DNA of 10,292 nucleotides from Lautropia sp. Its GTDB lineage: Bacteria; Pseudomonadota; Gammaproteobacteria; Burkholderiales; Burkholderiaceae_E. The stretch spans positions 1 through 10,292 of the forward strand of contig JACCRJ010000181.1 of assembly GCA_013813615.1 (NCBI GenBank), in the 5' to 3' direction. A program made the translations under genes and the position numbers. A model generated the notes under the pieces. The model did no database searches. It saw nothing but the letters and a program-made list of their open reading frames with translations, and had not been told where the DNA came from. This document shows positions 5,638-10,292 of the stretch, in pieces; positions within the stretch are counted from its first letter, which is position 1; every line of letters begins with the position of its first letter.

Positions 5638-6699
5638 ATGGCACCAGAGACCCGCCCCGATCCGCCCCGATCCGCCCGAATCCGCCCCAATCCCGGTCAA
5701 ATTCCGCCCCTTTCCAGGACTGTCCTGAAAACCCGATCCACGTCGGCTACCGCGGCGCTGCCGCCGGTTGCAGCCGCATTGCTGCTGCTCCTGACCGCAA
5801 CCATCTTCGCCAGCAACCACATCGCTGCGCGGCTCGCCTTCGACCATGGCACCAGCGTCGCCACCGCGGTGGTCGTCCGATCGGCCACGACAGTGCTGGT
5901 GGTGCTGGGTCTGCTGCTGGCGACCCGAACATCGCTGCGCCTGCCGCTCAAGACCCTCAGGCGCGCAGCCGCGATCGGCCTGCTGCTGAGCGTCCAGAGT
6001 TACTGCATCTATGCCGCCGTGGCGCGCCTGCCGGTCGCGCTGGCACTGCTGACCTTCAACCTCTTTCCGATCCTGCTGGCGGCGATCTCCTGGGCGGTCG
6101 GCGGCCAGCGCCCCGGCCGGCGCACGCTGATCGCGATGCCGGTGATCCTGCTGGGCCTGACACTCGCCCTCAACGTCTGGGGAATCGGCAGCGCCGCGCC
6201 CGGCGGCGCCAGCTTTGCGTCACGATGGGCGGCGATGTCGGCTGGCGTCGCCTTCGCCCTCACGGCGGCGACCTCCTTTGCGATCGCCCTTTACCTCACC
6301 TCGCGCTGGCTGGGCGGGGTCGACGGCCGGTTCCGCGCGGTCCTCACGATGGCGACGGTAGGCCTGGTGGTGCTGGTCGTCGGCTCGGCTGCCGGCGCAC
6401 TTGGACTGGCGCCCGGTCCCGGCGAGCCGGGCAGCGTCTTCGCCCTGCCCCGCACCCCCATCGGCTGGCTCGGCCTGGGGCTGCTCAGCCTGCTCTACAC
6501 CATTGCCTTCACCACACTGTTCGCGCTCCTGCCCCGGCTGAGCGCGGTGAACAGCGCGCCGATCCTGAACTTCGAGCCGATCGCCGCCCTGATCCTGGGG
6601 TCGCAGATCCTCGGCCAGACAGTGCTGCCGGTCCAGGTTGCAGGCGCCGTGCTGGTCGTGGGCGCAATCGTGTTTCTGACGACCGGTAGGCAGCGCTGA
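5638..6699 (+). CDS. EamA/DMT-superfamily transporter (10 TM permease)
   Basis: This inner-membrane carrier of the drug/metabolite transporter superfamily consists of two EamA repeats of about five helices each. Helices are visible from residue 42 (VAAALLLLLTATIFASNHIA) to the end; the family's NP/E-type features appear as SNHIAARLA in helix 1, LLTFNLFPILLAAISW closing the first repeat, and LSAVNSAPILNFEPIAALIL in the second. Such proteins export amino acids, metabolites or drugs; the substrate cannot be read from sequence. At 353 residues it is about 45-50 longer than typical family members, all at the N terminus. The only in-frame ATG before helix 1 is 5638, which lacks a good ribosome site, and the extra codons run through a 10-bp tandem repeat. 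A start at CTG 5725, with AGGA five bases upstream, would give a normal length but is non-canonical. Confidence 0.85.
   Translation: MAPETRPDPPRSARIRPNPGQIPPLSRTVLKTRSTSATAALPPVAAALLLLLTATIFASNHIAARLAFDHGTSVATAVVVRSATTVLVVLGLLLATRTSLRLPLKTLRRAAAIGLLLSVQSYCIYAAVARLPVALALLTFNLFPILLAAISWAVGGQRPGRRTLIAMPVILLGLTLALNVWGIGSAAPGGASFASRWAAMSAGVAFALTAATSFAIALYLTSRWLGGVDGRFRAVLTMATVGLVVLVVGSAAGALGLAPGPGEPGSVFALPRTPIGWLGLGLLSLLYTIAFTTLFALLPRLSAVNSAPILNFEPIAALILGSQILGQTVLPVQVAGAVLVVGAIVFLTTGRQR
5651..5690. repeat. Four tandem decanucleotides in front of the EamA transporter
   Basis: Four adjacent 10-bp units of consensus TCCGCCCCGA (5651, 5661, 5671, 5681) with one or two differences each. Because 10 is not a multiple of 3, the encoded peptide is not periodic, so selection is on DNA or the array is a replication-slippage product rather than a protein repeat. 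Confidence 0.7.
5715..5727. promoter_or_regulatory. 13-bp palindrome, possible operator
   Basis: CAGGAC-T-GTCCTG is a perfect dyad, and flanking TTTC and AAA nearly extend it. It lies just before the conserved part of the transporter gene, directly downstream of the decanucleotide array. It may be a regulator site or the end of a small repeat element; it is also compatible with a short mRNA hairpin over the alternative start. Confidence 0.35.
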
Positions 6700-6711
6700 G
6701 CGCCGCCGGGG

Positions 6712-6717
6712 TACAAT
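6712..6717 (+). promoter_or_regulatory. Candidate -10 box for the rhlE leader
   Basis: GGGGTACAATCC starts 12 bases after the transporter stop. TACAAT is a common betaproteobacterial -10 hexamer. No convincing -35 is seen at the usual distance. If used, the rhlE mRNA has a leader of about 240 bases. Confidence 0.4.
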
Positions 6718-6960
6718 CCGGTTTCTCCGGACAACGCCAATCAGTCCGGATCTGCGTTGCCTGTGCTGCGATTTCCCTTCGCGAATCCATTCGCGAAATG
6801 TACGCCTCGTGAAACCTCGCGAAGCTGTACCAGATCTCTCTCCCACTGCCGGCGCAACCCCTCCCTCCCTGTTCGACAGCCATGATTGGTGTCTCTCTGC
6901 CTGACCGCCGCCTTGCAGCGACGCGGTCGGCGGGACCGGCTGTCGCTGGAGCATTGCATT
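6718..6960 (+). promoter_or_regulatory. Structured 5' leader of the RNA helicase gene
   Basis: About 243 bases without a credible gene, lower in GC than the neighbouring coding DNA. Near the start, TCCGG and CCGGA form a small stem (6717-6731), and TCCGGA recurs at 6745. TTCGCGAA occurs at 6778-6785 and 6790-6797, giving an 8-bp hairpin with a 4-base loop; CTTCGCGA (6777-6784) can instead pair with TCGCGAAG at 6817-6824, so the two folds exclude each other. A pyrimidine-rich stretch follows (6834-6871). Long structured leaders are common on cold-shock helicase genes, where folding adjusts translation; that this one does so is inference. An ATG at 6882 opens an out-of-frame 52-codon frame but has no ribosome site. 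Confidence 0.5.
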
Positions 6961-8337
6961 TTGAATTCCGAAGTTTCCCAGTTTGCCGGGCTTGGCCTGG
7001 CCGATATCCTGCTGCGCGCCGTTTCCGACGCCGGCTATGACATCCCGACGCCTATCCAGACGAAGGCGATACCGGCGGTTCTCACCGGCCGCGACCTTCT
7101 GGCGGCTGCGCAGACCGGCACCGGCAAGACGGCCGGCTTCACGCTGCCCATCCTCCAGTTGCTGCTGAACAAGCCGCTCGCCAGCCGCAAGGCCGGCCAG
7201 CCCCGCTGCCTGATCCTGACGCCTACCCGCGAACTGACCGCGCAGGTCGCGGAATCGGTGGACAAATACGGCAAGCACACCCGCATCCGCTCGCTGGTCG
7301 TCTTCGGCGGCGTGAACATCAATCCGCAGATCCAGGCAATGCGCTCTCCGCTCGACATCCTGGTGGCGACACCGGGCCGGCTGCTGGACCATGTCTCGCA
7401 GCGCACTGTCGACCTGTCCGCCGTTGAGATCTTCGTGCTCGATGAAGCCGACCGGATGCTGGACATGGGCTTTATCCCCGACATCCGCCGGGTGATCAAG
7501 CTGCTGCCGGGGAAGCGGCAGAACCTGCTCTTCTCCGCCACCTTTTCCGGCGAGATCCGCACCCTGGCCAAGGGCATGCTGAACGACCCGGTCGAAGTGG
7601 AGGTCGCTCCGCGCAATACGGCGTCGGAGCTGGTGACCCAATCGGTGCACCTGGTCGCCAAGGAGCGCAAGCGCGCGCTGCTGTCGTACCTGATCGGCTC
7701 GAACCGCTGGCAGCAGGTGCTGGTCTTCACCAAGACCAAGCACGGCGCCAACCGGCTCGCCGAGCAGCTCGGCAAGGACGGGATCGAGGCGACGGCGATC
7801 CACGGCAACAAGAGCCAGGGCGCGCGTACCCGTGCCCTTGCGCAGTTCAAGGACGGTTCGCTGCCGGTCCTGGTCGCCACCGACATCGCCGCCCGCGGCC
7901 TCGACATCGACGATCTGCCCCACGTCGTCAACTATGAGCTGCCGCACGTGCCGGAAGACTACGTCCACCGGATCGGCCGCACCGGCCGCGCCGGCCGGGA
8001 AGGTTCCGCCGTCTCGCTGGTCGACCGCGACGAGGTGAAGCTGCTGAGCGCGATCGAACGGGTCATCAAGCGCCCGATCGACCGCGTCGAGGTGGAAGGC
8101 TTCACCGGCCTGCACTCCCGTCCCGGCGATGCGGAACTGGCACAGGACGATGATCGTCCGTCTCGCCCCCCTCGCGGTGGCACCCGCGGCAATTCGCGCA
8201 GTTTCGCACCGCGCTCCAACAATGCCCAGCCCCAGCCGCACCGGGCGGCGCAACCCCAGCCCCAGCGGGCGGCCGGCTCCGGCCGGTCGGCACTGACCGG
8301 CGGCCCCGGCTTCAGGGGCACCACCGGCGGGAAGTGA
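6961..8337 (+). CDS. rhlE: DEAD-box ATP-dependent RNA helicase, RhlE type
   Basis: A cytoplasmic RNA helicase that remodels structured RNA in ribosome assembly and mRNA turnover. All motifs are intact: F8 and PTPIQ of the Q motif, AQTGTGKT (50-57), PTRELTAQ (88-95), TPGR (137-140), DEAD (161-164), SAT (192-194), VFTKTK (255-260), ARGLDID (311-317) and HRIGRTGR (336-343). The [14 protein letters not shown] opening and the lack of a structured C-terminal domain point to RhlE rather than CsdA, SrmB or RhlB. The tail (from 385) is basic and disordered, rich in R, G, Q and P, with two 8-residue repeats. The TTG at 6961 is chosen because GGAG lies nine bases upstream and the family's conserved N terminus begins immediately after; no ATG or GTG fits. 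Its stop overlaps the GTG of the MFS gene, suggesting coupled translation. Confidence 0.92.
   Translation: MNSEVSQFAGLGLADILLRAVSDAGYDIPTPIQTKAIPAVLTGRDLLAAAQTGTGKTAGFTLPILQLLLNKPLASRKAGQPRCLILTPTRELTAQVAESVDKYGKHTRIRSLVVFGGVNINPQIQAMRSPLDILVATPGRLLDHVSQRTVDLSAVEIFVLDEADRMLDMGFIPDIRRVIKLLPGKRQNLLFSATFSGEIRTLAKGMLNDPVEVEVAPRNTASELVTQSVHLVAKERKRALLSYLIGSNRWQQVLVFTKTKHGANRLAEQLGKDGIEATAIHGNKSQGARTRALAQFKDGSLPVLVATDIAARGLDIDDLPHVVNYELPHVPEDYVHRIGRTGRAGREGSAVSLVDRDEVKLLSAIERVIKRPIDRVEVEGFTGLHSRPGDAELAQDDDRPSRPPRGGTRGNSRSFAPRSNNAQPQPHRAAQPQPQRAAGSGRSALTGGPGFRGTTGGK
8224..8271 (+). repeat. 24-bp tandem duplication in the RhlE tail
   Basis: Two adjacent 24-bp units encode AQPQPHRA and AQPQPQRA (residues 422-429 and 430-437). 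Third-base differences between the copies show the duplication is not brand new. It lengthens the disordered RNA-binding tail. Confidence 0.65.
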
Positions 8338-9716
8338 ACGTGGCGGCTGACCCGCCGACCGATGGCCTGTCGCCGCCGACGCTGTACTGGGCGATGCTGG
8401 TCATCGCCTGCGGCATCTGCCTGTCGGTTCTCGACGCGACGGTAGTCAGCGTCGCGCTCCCGATGATCGCCCGTGACCTTCGGACCGAGGCTGCGACCTC
8501 GGTCTGGATCATCAACGCATACCAGATCGCCATCGTCGTCGCGATCCTGCCGCTGGCAACCCTGGGCGACAAGGTCGGCTACCGGCGGGTCTATCGCGTC
8601 GGCATGCTGGTCTTCGTGCTCGCCTCGGTCGCCTGTACCCTGTCGGAGACGGTCGCCGAGCTCGCCATGTCCCGCGCGGTCCAGGGTCTCGGTGCGGCCG
8701 GCATCATGAGCGTCAACGCGGCGCTGGTACGGCTGATCTACCCGCGCTCGCGGCTCGGCCGGGGCATCGCGCTGAACGCCTTCGTGGTTGCCGGGGCGTC
8801 GGCAGCCGGGCCGTCTCTCGCCGCCGGCATCCTTTCGGTCGCGGACTGGAAATGGCTGTTCATCGTCAACATCCCGCTGGGCCTCGCGACGCTCGCCGGC
8901 GCGATGAAGTACCTGCCAGCGAGCGCCAAGTCCGCCGGGCGCTTCGATCTGCCCAGCGCGGTGCTCAACGTGCTGACCTTCGGGCTGGTCTTCCTCGGCA
9001 TCGATTCGCTGGGCCATCTCGACTTCAGCACGTCGACCTTCGCAATGCTGGCCGCCGGCACCGCCATCGGCGTCGTCTTCGTGCGCCGCCAGATGCGCCT
9101 GCCGCTGCCGCTGCTGCCGCTGGACCTGCTGCGCATCCCCGTCTTCGCCCTTTCGATGGGAACGTCGATCTGCTCGTTCGCGGCGCAGATGATCGCGTTC
9201 ATCTCCCTGCCCTTCTTCCTGCAGTACACGCTGGGGCACAGCGCGGCCGAGACCGGGCTGCTGATGACACCCTGGCCGCTCGCCCTGATGGTTGCGGCGC
9301 CGGTGTCTGCGCGGCTGCTGGAGCGCTATCCGGCCGGCGCGCTGGGCGGCGTCGGCCTGGGCATCTTCGCGGCCGGGCTGCTCGCGCTGGCGCTGCTCTC
9401 CGCATCTCCGAGCGGGCTCGACGTCGCCTGGCGCATGGCGCTCTGCGGCATCGGCTTCGGCCTGTTCCAGAGCCCCAACAACCACACCATCCTGACCACT
9501 GCGCCGGCCAACCGCAGCGGCGGCGCCAGCGGCATGCTGGGTACCGCGCGGCTGACCGGCCAGACGATCGGCGCCACCATCGTCGCGCTCACCTTCGCGC
9601 TGGCGCCGGGCCGCGACTGGGTCGCCATGGCAATCGGCGCCCTGCTGGCCTGCGGCGGTGCTGTCCTCAGTTCGATGCGGGTACCGCTCGGCGCGCGCAT
9701 GAAGCCGCCGCGTTAG
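8334..9716 (+). CDS. MFS transporter, DHA2 (14-TM) drug:H+ antiporter family
   Basis: This inner-membrane exporter of the major facilitator superfamily has 460 residues and about 14 predicted helices. Diagnostic features are [17 protein letters not shown] in helix 1 (the family's D1 motif), motif [14 protein letters not shown] between helices 2 and 3, the R-x-x-Q-G-x-G-A-A stretch in helix 4 ([11 protein letters not shown]), motif C-like [14 protein letters not shown] in helix 5, and the [12 protein letters not shown] block at helix 6, all typical of EmrB/QacA-type proteins. It probably exports toxic organic compounds using the proton gradient; substrate unknown. It is slightly shorter than average (about 480-520). 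GTG 8334 overlaps the helicase stop by four bases; GTG 8340 is an alternative. No EmrA-like adaptor or local regulator is present, so it appears to depend on helicase transcription. Its TAG stop abuts the insertion-sequence region. Confidence 0.9.
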   Translation: MNVAADPPTDGLSPPTLYWAMLVIACGICLSVLDATVVSVALPMIARDLRTEAATSVWIINAYQIAIVVAILPLATLGDKVGYRRVYRVGMLVFVLASVACTLSETVAELAMSRAVQGLGAAGIMSVNAALVRLIYPRSRLGRGIALNAFVVAGASAAGPSLAAGILSVADWKWLFIVNIPLGLATLAGAMKYLPASAKSAGRFDLPSAVLNVLTFGLVFLGIDSLGHLDFSTSTFAMLAAGTAIGVVFVRRQMRLPLPLLPLDLLRIPVFALSMGTSICSFAAQMIAFISLPFFLQYTLGHSAAETGLLMTPWPLALMVAAPVSARLLERYPAGALGGVGLGIFAAGLLALALLSASPSGLDVAWRMALCGIGFGLFQSPNNHTILTTAPANRSGGASGMLGTARLTGQTIGATIVALTFALAPGRDWVAMAIGALLACGGAVLSSMRVPLGARMKPPR

Positions 9717-9849
9717 GAGTTCTCCATCGGTCTTGCCCGACCCCGAAGCATGAAGCATCCGACAGCGTTGCGCGAGGTTGAGGGAGTTGAGTAGGATGAC
9801 GCAGGCGCTGTTGACGAGGTCGGCGTTGGCTTGGTGCCATGAGCCCGTT

Positions 9850-9978
9850 TAGGAGTTGGACCCGCAGTCCTGCGAGCACCCCGAATTGTGACGACGGGCG
9901 GTCACGCCCCGGAGCACGTTTAGTAGATTTCGACGACGAGGACTGCCTGCGGCGCCCCTGATTATGACAGGAGGCCTT
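9850..9978 (+). ncRNA. Candidate bridge RNA region of the IS110 element
   Basis: IS110-group elements encode a guide (bridge) RNA in the left non-coding end just upstream of the recombinase. Here GCAGTCCT (9864-9871) and AGGACTGC (9939-9946) can close an 8-bp stem over 67 bases, inside which GGGCG (9896-9900) and CGCCC (9905-9909) make a tetraloop hairpin and GTGAC/GTCAC (9888-9892, 9900-9904) offers an alternative. GGAC...GTCC (9858-9870) forms a further small stem. Stem-loop architecture and position fit; the target and donor guide segments cannot be assigned without the element ends. Confidence 0.4.
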
Positions 9979-10292
9979 ATGCAAGTGCTTTATCCGCGCT
10001 GTGCCGGGCTGGACGTGCACAAGGACACGATCGTGGCCTGTGTACGCTGCGTCTCGGCGCCGGCACATCAAGAGGTTCGCAGCTTCGCCAGCACCACTGG
10101 GGAGTTGCTGGAGTTGGCCGAATGGCTGGCTTCGCACGACTGCACCCACGTGGCGATGGAAGCTACCGGGGTTTACTGGAAACCGGTGTGGCACATCCTC
10201 GAGGACGAGTTCGAGCTGGTGTTGGCCAACGCTGGTCACATCCGCAACGTGCCCGGGCGCAAGACCGATGTGAACGACGCGATGTGGATTGC
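9979..10292 (+). CDS. IS110-family transposase (DEDD recombinase), N-terminal part
   Basis: The frame from ATG 9979 is open to the window end (104 complete codons). It carries the RuvC-like DEDD domain of IS110 recombinases: D12 in GLDVHKD, E61 in MEATGVYWKPVW, and D97 and D100 in GRKTDVNDAMWI, all intact. The C-terminal Tnp_20 domain with the catalytic serine lies beyond the edge. A strong AGGAGG stands four bases before the ATG. The protein acts on the excised circular element together with its bridge RNA. Codon use is less GC-extreme than in neighbours, as expected for a recently acquired element. No frameshift or stop is seen in the visible part, so it may be active. Confidence 0.93.
   Translation, partial: MQVLYPRCAGLDVHKDTIVACVRCVSAPAHQEVRSFASTTGELLELAEWLASHDCTHVAMEATGVYWKPVWHILEDEFELVLANAGHIRNVPGRKTDVNDAMWI

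Larger units (their letters stand above)
9717..10292 (+). mobile_element. IS110-family insertion sequence, left part, cut by window edge
   Basis: From shortly after the MFS stop the sequence changes character (lower GC, different codon use in the transposase). The transposase at 9979 identifies the family. IS110 elements usually lack terminal inverted repeats and target duplications, so the exact left end cannot be fixed from this sequence; it lies somewhere in 9717-9860. The right end is outside the window. Confidence 0.65.

Noticed and set aside
5651..5690. Tandem decamers considered as a CRISPR or iteron array
   Set aside because: The units are directly adjacent with no spacers, only four copies, and no cas or replication-initiator gene is nearby.
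6882..7040. Upstream open frame of 52 codons starting at ATG 6882 and overlapping the helicase start out of frame
   Set aside because: There is no ribosome-binding site before the ATG, and most of the frame is the shifted helicase sequence. It could act as a leader peptide, but nothing supports it.
6220..8253. A 677-codon open frame on the minus strand opposite the transporter end and helicase
   Set aside because: The plus-strand helicase has every family motif. The minus frame gives a low-complexity R/G/A/D/Q-rich protein with no recognisable domain, which is the usual antisense artefact in GC-rich DNA.
9729..9742. GGTC/GACC stem after the MFS stop considered as a terminator
   Set aside because: It has only four base pairs, a mismatch beyond, and no T run.
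7959..9758. A 599-codon open frame on the minus strand opposite the MFS gene
   Set aside because: The composition is Q/R/D/G/A-rich with no domain, and it is fully explained by the codon bias of the MFS gene on the plus strand.

Overview
The window looks like chromosomal DNA of a high-GC proteobacterium, most likely a betaproteobacterium (Rhodocyclales or Accumulibacter-like is my guess). The grounds are the strongly G/C-biased third codon positions, TACAAT/TATGAT-type -10 elements, and the pairing of a DUF2889 protein with a DUF3182 protein, which I associate with this class. No rRNA, tRNA, CRISPR array, phage gene or plasmid gene is visible. Most of the window is ordinary accessory and housekeeping metabolism, with one insertion sequence at the right edge.

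Layout, left to right. Positions 1-188 (-) hold the first 62 codons of a GNAT-type N-acyltransferase that runs off the left edge. It is followed by a 186-bp gap and then an O-acetylhomoserine sulfhydrylase (375-1688, -). At 1822-1985 (-) lies the catalytic C-terminal third of an OsmC-type peroxidase whose N-terminal two thirds are missing, so it is a decayed gene. Divergent from it is a small lipoprotein (2077-2514, +), followed by a tightly packed three-gene group on the plus strand: DUF2889 protein (2589-3167), DUF3182 protein (3164-4297) and an alpha/beta hydrolase (4284-5036). The overlaps of 4 and 14 bp indicate one co-translated unit. The DUF3182 protein has a glycine-rich loop and late acidic/basic residues resembling ATP-grasp enzymes, so this cassette is the best candidate here for an undescribed small pathway.

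A membrane protein (4967-5533, -) converges on the hydrolase with a 70-bp overlap of coding sequence. Divergent from it is a ten-helix EamA/DMT transporter (5638-6699, +), whose start region carries four tandem decanucleotides and a 13-bp palindrome. A leader of about 245 bases with competing hairpins (6712-6960) precedes an RhlE-type DEAD-box RNA helicase (6961-8337, TTG start). The helicase is joined by a GTGA overlap to a 14-helix DHA2-type MFS transporter (8334-9716).

From 9717 to the right edge lies the left part of an IS110-family insertion sequence: non-coding DNA with hairpins where this family encodes its bridge RNA, then the RuvC-like DEDD domain of the transposase (9979 onward), cut by the window end. 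Nothing suggests that the gene blocks work together beyond the DUF2889-DUF3182-hydrolase unit and the helicase-transporter pair.
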